Shown: positions 34,557 to 45,534, counted from the first letter of the stretch. The stretch: 64,000 nucleotides of DNA from Paracamarosporium sp. OC-R06-R3 (GCA_019828545.1 JACVRA010000024.1:124001-188000); one strand, 5' to 3'. Numbers and translations are program-made. Notes: a model not told the origin generated them from the sequence alone.

Positions 34557-35327
34557 GACGAAGGACCAAGAAAACAACGATAGTAAAAGTCAACGTGAGC
34601 TGATACTAGCTGAAGTGGAAGCAGCGATAGCCCTGAGGGCAATATATACACTACATGTACAAGTGACGGAAAGCAAGGCGCCGACTCTACAAGAACAGCA
34701 CAAATGGATGTTCGAGGCTTGTGGTAGTAGCCAAACGCCGCGGAGCCAAAAGCCGCTTATAGTTCCCGTCCTTTTAGGGGTTCTTCCTCGCGTCATGCTT
34801 CCTTGAATTCAAGTGCCGAACTGATCTAGCAGAGGTAGCGCACTCATTTGTCAGTTGGTGGGGATATAGACGACCGCCCCATGCACAAGCCAATCAAGGG
34901 TCGGGTTCCCCTTTCCCCACATTCGACCCCGCGCCCCGCTATAGGTATCAAAAATAATAGGACTTTCTTAGCACCCTAACAACACTAACGCACTAAGATA
35001 AAAGCAATCTACTCACACTATTATACTTATATATTGTTGTGTAAGAAACAGTATCGGAGGGTCAAATTGTACATAAGGATGTCTGGAGGAATAGGCGGGC
35101 CAAGGGATTTTCTACTATAGGGGGTGAAGGATAATGGTTAACCACGACAACCTGATAGAACAAAGGGACACATAGATGGCAGCATCAGACGATTATACGA
35201 TAGGCCTTCGATAGCATCAATCTCAGCTCAATACAGAATTCTCTGATACTCCCTCGTAGCAGTCCAACTACACAACAAAAGGTAAATGTTTATTACTAAG
35301 TGCGTTTGCAGTGACAGTGGAAGCAGA
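34557..35327. other. AT-rich intergenic region
   Basis: Upstream of the flavin monooxygenase gene and downstream of the hydantoinase-B remnant. From about 34960 to 35060 it is strongly AT-rich with many TA steps. I find no gene, no clear terminal inverted repeat and no transposase remnant. Confidence 0.45.
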
Positions 35328-37323
35328 TCAAAAATCACACGGCTTCTTCACACATGGTGGTTTCCCACAACCACCGCCGCCTGGCGTCTTTACCACGATT
35401 CTATCGCCGGCTTTCATCCTAGTCGAAGCCTTCCCACCCAAGCTTGTCACCTGCTCCTCGCCCGTAGCCTCAACCTTTTGAACCCACAAGTTGACGCCCA
35501 TCACGCCGTTCTCACCCCCATTCTCGCCCGCTGGTGCCCTACTCCTCCTCTCGGATAGAATAGAAACCTGCACGTCCTCAGTAAACTCAATATCCCGCAC
35601 AATGCCATCACCACCACGCATAAACCCTGCACCCCCAGAACCAGCTCGGATACTAAACTCGCGCAGGATACATGGATAGCGTTTTTCGAAGACTTCCGGA
35701 TCAGTGATGAGCGTATTTGTCATATGGGTGTGGACACCACTTTGCCCATGCCACGTTGGACCAGCGCCTGCACCGCCGCCAATTGTCTCGTAATACCCAA
35801 AACCAGCGATGTGCTCACCAGCGGCATTTTTGCCGCCCATACCAAATGCCAGATTGTTCATGCAGCCTTGCGAGTCAGCACAAGCACCAAAAGCTTTAAG
35901 CACCACGTCCGTTATGCGTTGCGATGTCAACACATTACCACCAATAACGCTCGTTTCCTTGGATGGAGAAAGTAGCGATTGTGGGGGTATGTTGATGGTA
36001 ATAGGGTTGAGGCATCATTGATTGAGAGGTATATCTGTAGAAGGTTGAAAGTAGTGTCAGCGTTTGTTCAGTGAGTACTGAGGTCGGGGCAGATTTACCT
36101 GAGGCGACGAGTGAACGAAGACAATAGATAATAGCTGAATGTGTAATTGCGATAGGCGCATTCGTATTGCCATATACTTGTGGGCCTGTACCAGAGAAAT
36201 TGAACGTAGCAGACCCAGTAGTACCGTCAATAGATATAGAGAGCGCGATGGATGTTCCGTCATCCATGTAATCGATGGCCTTCAGTTGTTTCCCCTCGGC
36301 GTGAAATCGCTTCAGTAGATTGCGAACAGCAGTCTCTGCTGTATCCTGGATCGCATACATATACTTCTGAACTTCCTGAAGGTTGCACTCTTCGATCAGA
36401 CCCTGGATAAGGTGGATGCCTTTGTTGTTCGCTGCTACTTGTGCTGCTAGATCAGAAAGATTGTCTTCCAAGCATCGCGTGCCTGATGAGCCAGCCTGCT
36501 TTGCTGGTTCATGGAATAGCAGTTGGGTTATCCTCCGTTCATTGAAAACTCCGTTCTCCACCAGCTTTTCAGCTTCGATCGCAGCGCCTTCCTCGCTGAG
36601 GCGTGCCGAATTTGGCGGCATGGAGCCTGGAAGCGTACCTCCAATATCCGAATGATGACCGCGCGAAGCCACATAAAAAACTATATCACTCCTCTGAAAG
36701 ACAGGCGTAATTACGGTGATATCTGGTAGGTGAGTGCCACCGCAAGAAGGATGGTTGGTTACTAGAACATCACCGGCCCGCAGCCTACCTCGCCAAAACT
36801 CGTGTTGGTACTTGACAGCAAATTGCATTGAGCCAAGATGTACAGGTACATGCGGCGCATTAGCGACTAAACCACCATCTGGAGAGAAAAGCGCACAAGA
36901 AAAATCTAGGCGTTCCTTGATATTAGTTGAGACAGCAGTCTTTTGCAGAGTTCGACCCATCTGCTCTGCGACAGTAGCGACACTTTTGGGGGGAACAAGG
37001 ATGGTGAGTGTTTTGTCAACGATTTGTGCTGATCCAGAAATCCTAGTGTAAGTTTGTAATTCGCTGAGCACAAACACAGGAACTTGAACGCGTCCGAGAG
37101 AAGCATCGAGGTAAATTGATGTGGCATTATGCGGACTCGGTGCCGAGACTCTGTGCTGCGTTGCCTTTCGCATCTGCTTGTGGGGACTCCTCTCCGCTTT
37201 CGAGCAGCTTGATGCGATGCCACGAACTCTGAAGTCGTCGATTAGGATCTGTTTCTCTGAGAACGAGAATCCAAATTCTCGAGAATGTCGCGCCTCAAAG
37301 AGACTGATGAGTGAAAGCCAAAG
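35328..37323 (-). pseudogene. 5-oxoprolinase/hydantoinase-B remnant with internal stop
   Basis: Homologous reading starts near 37300 and runs to 36099, then after a 64-nt GT-AG intron (36035-36098) from 36034 to 35328. The first part matches the end of a HyuA-type domain (REFGFSFSEKQILIDDFRVRGIASS and GSAQIVDKTLTILVP, split here by spacing), then a nearly complete HyuB domain: NHPSCGGTHLPDIT, ASRGHHSDIGG, GTGPQVYGNTNAP and the C-terminal TPGGGGCGKP. Two breaks are visible. The catalytic HyuA half (roughly 600 residues in a full 5-oxoprolinase of about 1300) is missing, and an in-frame stop interrupts the frame upstream at 37324-37326. A TGA at 36015-36017 lies in the strongly conserved segment DIPLNQ-stop-CLNPITINIPP, where a glycine is expected. 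The rest of HyuB is intact to its stop. An ATG at 37173 would give only 364 aa before the TGA. Family: ATP-dependent opening of 5-oxoproline or hydantoin rings. Confidence 0.8.
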
Positions 37324-37798
37324 TCAAAATGAAATGAGTACCGCTCGGAATAGCTTTTTATTCCACAACATTAATGATAGACTTGGATTCATCTCTACTG
37401 GTGTCGATGGAGGCGGAAGCGCGCTGTACGACCTAACTAACCAGCTTAGCGTAGCCCGACCACGACTCGACGATGGCGACGGACTTCCACCTCCGTCCCC
37501 CACATATCTCTAATCTTGCTCATCACTCGATCCTAACAGTGCAGCCTCCACATCAACCCCAGATAAAGCACTCTGAATGCTCATTAGTCTGTCTTATCGC
37601 ACCTGTGATACTCTATCTCCTAGGTACGAGCCAGCCGGAATGGCTTTGCCTTTAACTCCAATTCTTAGCCTATAACATGACTGGCCGTCCGGTATAAGAA
37701 CATTCTACCGACATTGTGCGGTCTGAGAGGATGAGTTTGAGAAGACTTTTGCTTTCTCCTTTGACATTACCTTCACCATCAACATTCATTGCGTTAAT
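37324..37798. other. Divergent region between the two damaged genes
   Basis: Separates the hydantoinase-B remnant (leftward) and the MFS pseudogene (rightward). I looked for the missing HyuA sequence in all frames and saw none. A plus-strand open frame of 130 codons overlaps here without family resemblance. The last 60 bases are a T/C-rich leader before the MFS ATG. Confidence 0.45.
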
Positions 37799-39493
37799 AT
37801 GTCGAACATAGAGAAGGGTGCAGAGATCAACCACCCAAATGTCGACTACGATATCGGAGTCACTGCGATTCCACCTCCCGACCCCACTGTCGAAAAACGA
37901 GTTCTCCGAAAGCTCGATCTCCGCCTCGCCCCTCTATTCGCCGTTCTATACTTCGTTGCCTACCTTGATCGCAGCAATATCGGCAATGCAGCTGTGGCTG
38001 GACTGCGCGATGACCTGAATCTTTCGGATCCACAGTTTGGGACCTGTGTCAGCGTTTTCTTTGCCACCTATGTAGCATTTGAGCTGCCAGTTGTGCTAGC
38101 CATGAAGAAGCTGCGACCGTACAGGGCCATTACGCTTATGGCTTTCTCTTGGTCCGCTGTCACCTTGGGCACAGGTTTCGTCAAGAACTATGGGCAGCTT
38201 GCCGCAGTGAGGGTGTTGCTTGGTGCTTGTGAAGCGGGTTTCTTTCCTTGCTTGAGCCTGTACATCACCATGACCTTCAAGCGAGAAGAACAGGTAAAAT
38301 ACGGAAATTTCGGGTCGACCGATACCTACTGATACCTACAGGGTCTCCGTTTGGCCTATCTGTTTGCATCAGTCTCTCTAGCAGGCATGTTCGGCGGTCT
38401 GATTGCCACCGGAATCACCAGGATTGGTCATTATGCAGGTCTAAATACCTGGAGGTACGTATCTATGACGGTATTTCGCTCAAGTATTGATCTTACTCCA
38501 GCTGGCTGTACATCATAGAAGCAATCATTTCGTTTCTGATTGTAGCCTGGGTATGGTTTGGACTTCCTGACGATCCGCTCGAAGCCAAGTGGTGGACGCC
38601 GGAAGAGGAAGAATGCATGCAGATCCGTAGGGCACAGCACCAACAATATCTGGGCAGTCTTGTGTTTGAGTGGAAATAAGTAGGCAAAGCATTCGCAGAT
38701 CCCAAGGTGTGGGTGACGTAAGATATGCAAGATTCGTGTAGCGCTGCCCTCGCTGACAATTCCATCATAGGGCTTTGATCCAGTTCTTTCAAGATGTCAT
38801 ACTCTATGGATTTAGTACCTTCCTGCCATCGATTTTGAAGCTGGATCTTGGCTTCAGTAGTCTTGAGGCTCAGTATTTAAGCGTGCCGGTCTACCTTCTG
38901 GGTGGCGTTTCCTTCTTCGTGCGTATCCTACCAAAACATCTGATCAAAAGCTAACTTGGTACAGTCTGCCGCAGTTTTAGGAGATGAATACAAGTTACGC
39001 GGAACTCTACTACTTATTTTAGACGTCTTCGCCATCATTGGCTACGCACCTCTGTTAGGTGTAAAGCAGAGTGTCGCGCGCTATTTTGCGTGCTATCTCA
39101 TTGCTATCCCGCTATACTGCGGGCCTGGTTTGAATGAGATATGTGAGTACTCATGCCTGCCTCCTTATTGCCAGTTGTGTAACTAACTCATCTACAGGGA
39201 TCAACAACAACATGGCGCCTTACTATCGGCGTGCCACCGCTATCGGAGTGCAACAGACAATCGGGAATATTGCGGGCATTGTTGCACCTCAAGTGTATCG
39301 CGCATCACCTTACCGACTGGGGCATTGGTGTTCCTTGGCCTCAGCCGTGATCTCTTCGGCTCTCATTGCTGAGCAAATTCTATATTTGTGGTCTTTGAAC
39401 AAGAAGAAAGAGGAAATTCTAGCCGGAAAGAGACCAGATGATAGGAAGGAGGTGGATGGCGAGGGTGAGTTGGACTTCCGATACGTGTATTAA
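37799..39493 (+). pseudogene. Dal5-type MFS transporter interrupted by a stop codon
   Basis: Six exons can be joined without conflict: 37799-38293, 38342-38454, 38502-38717, 38771-38918, 38965-39142 and 39198-39493 (1446 nt, 482 codons). All five introns are GT-AG and 46-55 nt. The protein is a full 12-helix carrier of the anion:cation symporter (allantoate permease-like) group: the Dal5-type opening KLDLRLAPLFAVLYFVAYLDRSNIGNA, then LGACEAGFFPC in helix 5 and, past the break, GPGLNEIWINNN and GIVAPQVY. One TAA at 38677-38679 interrupts FEWK-stop-VGKAFADPKVW, in the central loop, after codon 261. Everything downstream stays in frame with good splice sites, so the gene was lost recently or the stop is a sequencing error. 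The family imports carboxylates such as allantoate, ureidosuccinate, nicotinate or peptides, fitting a partner of a ring-opening hydrolase. Confidence 0.82.
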
Positions 39494-40405
39494 AACCAAA
39501 GTGTAGTTATAGAGCTTAAGAGAATATAACAATAAGAATATGAAGTATTTATTAAAACAGAAGCTTTATACAAGTAATTAATTAAGTGGGTAGAACAGAT
39601 ATTGGACTAGGTGTGGGGCTCTGAAGAGCCAGTCCTGTATCAGCACTACTTACTCAATAATCAAATACCAGTGGAGAGCACCACCTGCGAATACCTCTTA
39701 TCATCACCCACATGCTTGATACTGTGACCTCAACTAGACTTCGACTTGGTTGTTGGGTTGAGTAAACCAAACTTCAAACTTCGACCTTTGTGGGAGCCTC
39801 GTGCCAGCGCCAAGTGCTAGGAGTGCCTCGCCTGTTTTAGTTAACCTTGGCACTAACCCCTTTAAGACAAGCTTTGACCCGCCTTCTCAAGACCGCCGAC
39901 TATAAGGTATGCACATACTCACCCTTTGCTACCATCTCAACTTTCATGGGCATAAAACCCCAGGACAACCTTCCTTGATTGATAACAGAAAACCTTACTA
40001 CTAGCGGAGTAATTTAGTAATAAAATAAGCTTAATTTAATAAGGTTTTACTAACAGCTTGTTATTATATAGTGTTTTGTATGCAATGGCGAGCTTTGGTA
40101 GGGCGCCAAGAAAGACCCATTATCTTTGACACCCACTGTGCGATGTCTTCTCCACGGTAAACGGAACGGTTCCGGAAAGGTCTCCATGTAGTAGCGCTGA
40201 GTGATTCCTCGGCTTGCTGTTTAGTCGACCTCTGTATCGTGCATCCTAAGGTGACACGAAGTACTGTAAACTCAGGAATAGAGCAACTTGTAGCTGGTGT
40301 TCGCCAAGATGTTGCATCGATACGTGTAAAATCGACGGGTCGTGCGATCAAGCGCTATCAGGTACTCTTCTTGAGAGGCTTGTTCTCTCTATTCGCAACC
40401 AGAAG
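39494..40405. other. AT-rich intergenic region
   Basis: Downstream of the MFS pseudogene and of the TBL1-like gene. Long AT-rich patches at about 39500-39600 and 40010-40075. A 95-codon minus-strand frame (40064-40351) has a motif-free sequence I cannot place. No transposase, long repeat or tRNA seen. Confidence 0.4.
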
Positions 40406-42338
40406 CTACCTGGTCACCGGGATAATTGCAATCTAGAATGGTCAGCTTAGATCACAGTTCTGGGAACTTGCAGATACTGCATTGCGTATCCTGGGTAACC
40501 CGCTGCCCAATCTACTTACCTGGTTGCCAAGAGCCACCGATAATCTCGAGCCGTCCGGATCCCATCCTAAATTAAATTCGCCATCCACTCCAGGATTCCA
40601 CTTGTCGCCGCCCCATTCTCGAGCGCGGCAACTTGCGATCGGAACATCTCTCCTATCTACGTCCCATATTGTCACCGCATCAGGCCCTGCCGCGGCTAGC
40701 AAGACGCCGTCTGGGGAAAACGCGACCTTGAACGCTTGACTCTTTTCGGTCGTCGGAAGTGTTTTGATGCACCTACACGGCGCATTAGAATCATTTGCAT
40801 CCCACACGCGCACTACTCCCGACATTGAACACGTCGTAAGGAGCACAGGTGAGTCCGAAGGTGTCACAGGCGAAGAGTGGCCTAGAAGACCAGTGTCGGG
40901 ACGTTTCCGGAAGTCGAGATCTGTGGCATACTGATCCGGATATGGGTGTGTTTGTAGACTTGAAGGGTTGTTCGGGTGAACGATGCCTAATAGGCTGGAA
41001 CCCTCATCGAGACCGAGCGCGGCAATGACGCCAGAGGATGGTTCGTATTTCAAGGTCTCCCACGAAACTTTGGTGTCGAATGTCCGCTGAACTTTGAGAG
41101 TGTCATCTATCTCGTAAACCTTGAAAAGCTCGATGCCGCATACTACAAAGGCGGAATCACTGATCCAAAGGGCGTCGAAGATGACGGTGTCGGTAAATTC
41201 GGCCCAGGCCGGTATGGAGTCATTGTGGTTTTTCCAAATTTTAATGGACCCACGTTCTCCATCGGTCGATATGGTCAGGAGCATTTCTTTTTCTTTGTTC
41301 CATCTCAAGGTGTTTACGAGGCCCGCAGTCGATGAAATTACTTGGTAGTCATCTCCTCCGTCAGTGATCTTGACCAGTTTGTCTATCATCATCTTCTCGC
41401 CCGTTTCATTGACTATTTCCTCGCGAGCAGATACAGCAATGTCTGTACTCGAAATCCAACACAAGGCGGTAACGGTGTACTTGTTCATGGGGAATTTGAG
41501 ACCGACGGGATTGGCAGCGGATGCGGTGTCTTTGTCCATGTCCTTAGGAATGACCTGAATGTCGAGAAGCGATTTGCCAGCGGTGAGGAGCACAGGAGCT
41601 TCCGGGGGGCCCCAAGAGGTGTGCTCCACAACTCTCTCAGCATCCTTGAGGCTTGGTATGAACGAGGTGTTGGGTGCGAGATCTGTAACCACCTCAGTCT
41701 GTACATCGGTGCTCTGGCCGATGCTGAGAGTCGAGATGGGGATGTCGGCTACGGTTAGGGATTCAGCCTCGGACGCTACCGCCTCGGACTCGGCTCGCAC
41801 ACTGTTGACGCTGGGCGCGATGTGGTTCGCGCCGTTGGTGTCGATGTCCATGGCGTCGCCGTTGACGTGCTCGGCAACGCGCGGCTCTGCGACGACGCCA
41901 TTTGTTTTCACCTTCCTCTTCTTGCCGCTCTTCTTGGGCGGTGGCTCCTGGACGGCGCCGTTGGCCTGCTCGGCGAGCTCGTGGGCGGGGATGCCTTGGT
42001 CGAGGGTGAGCAGGGCGCCGTTGCGCACAGAGTATGGCTGGCCATGGTCGCGGCCAAAGTGGTAGCGTTGTTCGACCTGGGGGTTGTCAGCGTGGTCGCA
42101 GGCGATGCGCGCAGGCACGTACATTGGCAGCCTCTGCCTGCAGCTTGTCAAACCACAGGCCGTCCTGCAGGAGATTGACGAGGGTGTGCGGCTGGACGTC
42201 GCGGGCAAACGGGAGCGTCTGGGGATCGCGGACCCAGCAGCGCGACAGATGCAGGGCGGCGTTACCGTAGCCCGCCTCCTGCAGATATCGCCAGACGAGA
42301 TAGTTGACCACATTGGAGGAGAGAGGCTCGACCGTCAT
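40406..42338 (-). CDS. LisH/WD40 protein, TBL1/SIF2-like
   Basis: Three exons: 42338-42123, 42076-40520 and 40432-40406 (1800 nt, 599 aa), with introns of 46 and 87 nt. The N-terminus is a LisH motif (VVNYLVWRYLQEAGY then ALHL) followed by a helical dimerisation region, as in TBL1/TBLR1 and yeast Sif2. A basic nuclear-localisation-like stretch (KKSGKKRKVK) and an acidic/Ser-rich linker come next, then a C-terminal WD40 propeller with blades ending IKIWKN, VRVWDAN and VTIWDVD. In fungi such proteins are subunits of the Set3/Hos2 histone deacetylase complex. The last exon encodes only IAIIPVTR. If the final intron is retained the frame stays open to a stop at 40442 and gives a different C-terminus, so this end is the least certain part. 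The gene is divergent from the TMEM115-like gene. Confidence 0.88.
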
Positions 42339-42644
42339 GGCGCATGTTGGTGCGCTGCGCGCGGGGCCTTTGCGGGATGGCGCGGCCGACCAAGGAGACG
42401 GCGGGCAAGCAAAGGGGGCGGGTCGATTGGCGACTCGGGGCGAGGGCGTGGGCGTGCGGGCGTGCGCGGTGCTTTGGGTCGAGGTGTTGGTGTTTGGCGG
42501 ATGCTGTGGGTGGATCGGAGCGCAAGGATGGCGTCGTCCCGCAGCAGCCTGTGGCCCCCCGGTCGCAGCACGCAGCCCGCCAGCTTGGCCGCGACGACAG
42601 CAACAGACGGCCGACAACAGCCCTCGCGCCCTCTCCCTCTCGCC
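42339..42644. promoter_or_regulatory. Short GC-rich bidirectional promoter region
   Basis: Only 306 bp separate the start codons of the TBL1/SIF2-like gene (minus) and the TMEM115-like gene (plus), so both promoters must overlap here. It is GC-rich, which creates long spurious open frames on both strands. No TATA box is evident. Confidence 0.6.
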
Positions 42645-43755
42645 ATGGCCCGCTTCAACCTGCCGCCCCTGACCCGCGGCCTGCTCGCCGCCCTCGTGCT
42701 CTTCACCCTGCTCAACTTCGCCCTGCGCCCGGCCTCGAGCTGGTCCGAACGCGCCGCCAAACCCGTCACCGCCGTCGGCCACGGCGTGCCCTACCTCTCC
42801 ATCGTCCCGGGCGTCTCGGTCGTCTACCCGTGGGTCTTCCTGCTGGCCACCACCGTCGAGCAGAACCTGCTGGGCCTGCTGACGACGGGCCTGACCGTCT
42901 TCTATGGCGGCCGCTACCTGGAGCGCGCCTGGGGCTCCACCGAGTTCGCCAAATTCATTCTCTTCGTCTCCATGGTGCCCAATCTGCTGAGCTTCCTGCT
43001 CTACCTTGTCGGCTATCTCCTCTCCAAGAACGAGCGGACGCTGTAAGTGAGTCCCCGCGAGCTCACCCCCTAGCACTAACCTTTGCAGCACTACCACCAT
43101 CTCCGGCGGCATCGCCATCCAGGCCGGCTTCCTCGTCTCCTTCAAGCAGCTGGTCCCCGAGCACACGGTCGCAATCGCAAAGGGCATCATACGCATGCGT
43201 GTAAAGCACTTTCCCGCAATCTTCCTCCTTGCCAACACCATATCTGGCATTGCCCTCGGCACAGAGACGGCCATGTTCCTCGCCTGGTTCGGCTTCCTGA
43301 CCGCCTGGACCTACCTGCGCTTCTACCGCATCAGTCCCTCGCTGTCCTCTGCAGCCACCGGCGACGGCTCCGTGATCAAAGGCGACGCCTCAGACACGTT
43401 TGCCTTTGCCCACTTCTTCCCTGAGCCCATACAGACGCCTGTCGGCACAGTTGCGGATCAGGTGTACAACACCATGGTGTCGTTGAAAGTATGCACACCG
43501 TTTTCCGCAGAAGACATCGACGCAGGAAATGAGCAGGCAAGCGCGCGAGTAGAAGGGGGCTTGCCCAGCATCATGAACCCCAACAGCCGCGGCGGAAAAG
43601 GTGGCCAGACCCGCGCCGAAGCAGAGCGAAGACGAGCACTGGCGCTCAAGGCATTGGACCAGAGGCTACACGCTGCCACGACTCGCCCTGCACCAGCACC
43701 GCCCGTACCGGCCCCAGCTGTATTGACCACACCTGCATCCGAGCCAGCGACATAG
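42645..43755 (+). CDS. TMEM115-like Golgi membrane protein (DUF1751)
   Basis: Two exons, 42645-43042 and 43089-43755, with a 46-nt GT-AG intron: 1065 nt, 354 aa. The ATG at 42645 begins MARFNLPPLTRG. Several hydrophobic segments follow (LLAALVLFTLLNFAL, VVYPWVFLLATTVEQNLLGLL, FAKFILFVSMVPNLLSFLLYL, split by polar loops, plus further ones in exon 2), as in rhomboid-like pseudoproteases. The VYPWVF and GGRYLERAWGSTEF segments match the DUF1751/TMEM115 family, which in animals sits in the Golgi and takes part in retrograde traffic and glycosylation. The catalytic Ser/His pair of rhomboid proteases is not apparent. The C-terminal 120 residues are a soluble, Pro/Ala-rich tail facing the cytosol. 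Start chosen as the first Met before the first helix. Confidence 0.9.
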
Positions 43756-44633
43756 CATTTCTTGTAGTCTCGGGCGTCTTTTCCACCCGACTTCTTTTTG
43801 GTCTTTGGACACTCATAGCGCGCGGCGTTGCTCCATGTCATTGCTTGTTTTGGGTCGTATTATTAGGGTTAGCAAGCGTATATACCACTGTAAAATTGCG
43901 TTGCACGTCTGTTGTGCATGCACTTTGTTTCAACAAATTCATTCTTGGGCCTCAGTAAGGGAGCTCGCTTGATCGATCTATTTTGTCTCCGTTTCGTTCA
44001 TGCACCATGTTGTGTTGTACGACCTGTCACCATACTTGGCACGGTAACGGGGATGCTACCGTGCCACAAGAAGACTGAGCAAAACAGCGCAACGACTACC
44101 TTCGACAGCAAGACATGGAGCCCGTAACCTTTGCTACCATTGCCGGCCAGGAGCAGCAGGCACGATCCACAACTTGCTCGCCCTGGCATATCTGACACTG
44201 CTCGTATGATTCTTTCGCCTCGAAACAACTGCAAACACCATTCTTCGCGCACAGCATTAGTCTCCACTGCTTCGTGTAACTCGCGACTTCCCCACCGCAT
44301 CCTGACTAGTCCGAAGTAGCAAACATCCCAGTCGATAAACCGCAATCAACACAACACAACTTCGAGGAACACTTGTCATCTGGTCGCACGTCCGCCTAGC
44401 ATTGGCCAACAGGTTTTCGCACGGGTACAAGGGCGTGGGGCGTAAGTGCATTTCATTCTTTGCCAGCCTTCGTGTCTTACTCAGCTGATATTAATTCCAA
44501 CCATCCCGTTACTTGATTAATCCAATTCATATAGTGTCTTTTGATTCCCTCTGGTAACCTGTTTGCCAATTTCCACTGCAGCTGTGTTCACCGTTCTACT
44601 CTCTACCCAACATATCTTCCAACGCCGTCCAAC
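43756..44633. other. Intergenic region
   Basis: Between the TMEM115-like gene and the small secreted protein gene. Short open frames only, none with a recognisable motif. No tRNA or repeat seen. Confidence 0.45.
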
Positions 44634-45241
44634 ATGCTATTCCCACCCCTTATCCCCCTCCTCTACCTCTTCGCAACCACAATCCTCGCTCGTCCCTCAA
44701 ACATACGCCTCCCCCATCGCGATACCGTAGCCCCTGTCACCCAACTTCCATCCAGCGCCTCACCATCTACCCCAGCAGACACAGCAAACGTACGTCCCGA
44801 ACCCATTCTACCCATCCACCATTCCCAGACCCACCTCCTCGATACAACCCACCAACACATAACCCATCCTAGGTCCTAATCTGCGAAGACACAAACTTCA
44901 CCGGAACCTGCACCAACACGCCCTACCCCCTCGGCTCAGGCTCCTGCGTCCCCCTCGACGGGACCGCATCTTCTATTAAACCTGATCCAGGCTTTTCATG
45001 CACCTTCTACAAGTATGTTTTCCGCACATGCTTTCTCTCTTCCATTTTTTTTCCTTGTTCTTTTCTCGTGTCGTTACGAGGGATTATGCTCACGAGATAC
45101 TGCAGGAACAGCATTTGTCGGACGCTGGATGGGAGTGCGACGCTTAGGTTGGGGGAGGATGGGAGTGCGGATTTGGCGGGGGAGGTGGGCGGGTGGAATG
45201 ATGCTGTGAGGGGGTTTCAATGCTTTAGGGTGACGGAGTGA
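44634..45241 (+). CDS. Small secreted cysteine-rich protein
   Basis: Three exons: 44634-44789, 44873-45012 and 45106-45241 (432 nt, 143 aa), with 83- and 93-nt GT-AG introns. Residues 1-19 form a signal peptide (hydrophobic core LIPLLYLFATTILA, cleavage predicted after Ala19). A Ser/Thr/Pro-rich spacer runs to residue 52. The mature core has exactly six cysteines, at 56, 65, 77, 95, 103 and 138, and one sequon (NFT, 60-62). The spacing, with LICEDTNFTGTC, GSC, FSCTFYK and FQC, resembles small extracellular fungal proteins with a crystallin-like pattern (ICxxxNFxGxC). Secreted proteins of this size and cysteine content in plant-associated ascomycetes are often effectors or wall-associated proteins. 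Its role is unknown. No single long open frame reveals this gene; the three exons must be joined. Confidence 0.85.
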
Positions 45242-45534
45242 AGTGGGTTGGAGTGGAGTGAAGAGTGGTAATAGGAAGGGTTAGGAGGATGCTGTAATCT
45301 GGGGTGGTGAGTGGGCGGATGGTTGTTGACTAGGCTAAGTTATGTGGTTAATGGATACTCGGTGAGAAGATGTTAATGTATGATTCGGTGGTTCGTAGTG
45401 TGCGGTTATTTGTGGTCGCCGGTACTTCATGGACCTATAGTGTTCGGGAGGATCTAGAAATGATCCTGAAGTGTCATGTATTTGAGCTCGCGGATCCTAC
45501 TCAACTTCCTCGAAGGCACCGCTCCAGCAGCCGC

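Noticed and set aside
36015..36017. Programmed stop-codon readthrough in the hydantoinase-B gene
   Set aside because: The context TGA-TGC lacks the TGA-CTA readthrough motif, and the stop sits in the middle of a domain, not before an extension.
38664..38700. A short intron that would remove the TAA from the MFS gene
   Set aside because: The only GT...AG pair spanning it is 37 nt, shorter than every intron in the window and shifting the frame; it would also delete conserved residues.
39614..39630. Small perfect hairpin GGCTC-TGAA-GAGCC
   Set aside because: A five-base-pair stem is expected by chance; no terminator or RNA role can be argued in a eukaryote.
40064..40351. 95-codon minus-strand frame in AT-rich DNA
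   Set aside because: No recognisable family, no promoter-like context and no plausible exon partner. Could be a gene relic but not supportable.
34557..40405. Repeat-induced point mutation as cause of the stops in the HyuB and MFS genes
   Set aside because: Both stops imply G-to-T changes, coding sequence around them is not AT-shifted, and the genes do not look duplicated.
42087..43274. A 395-codon minus-strand frame and a 286-codon plus-strand frame across the TBL1-like/TMEM115-like region
   Set aside because: Both are by-products of GC-rich coding DNA. Only the LisH part at 42123-42338 of the minus frame is real, and the TMEM115-like exons explain the plus strand.
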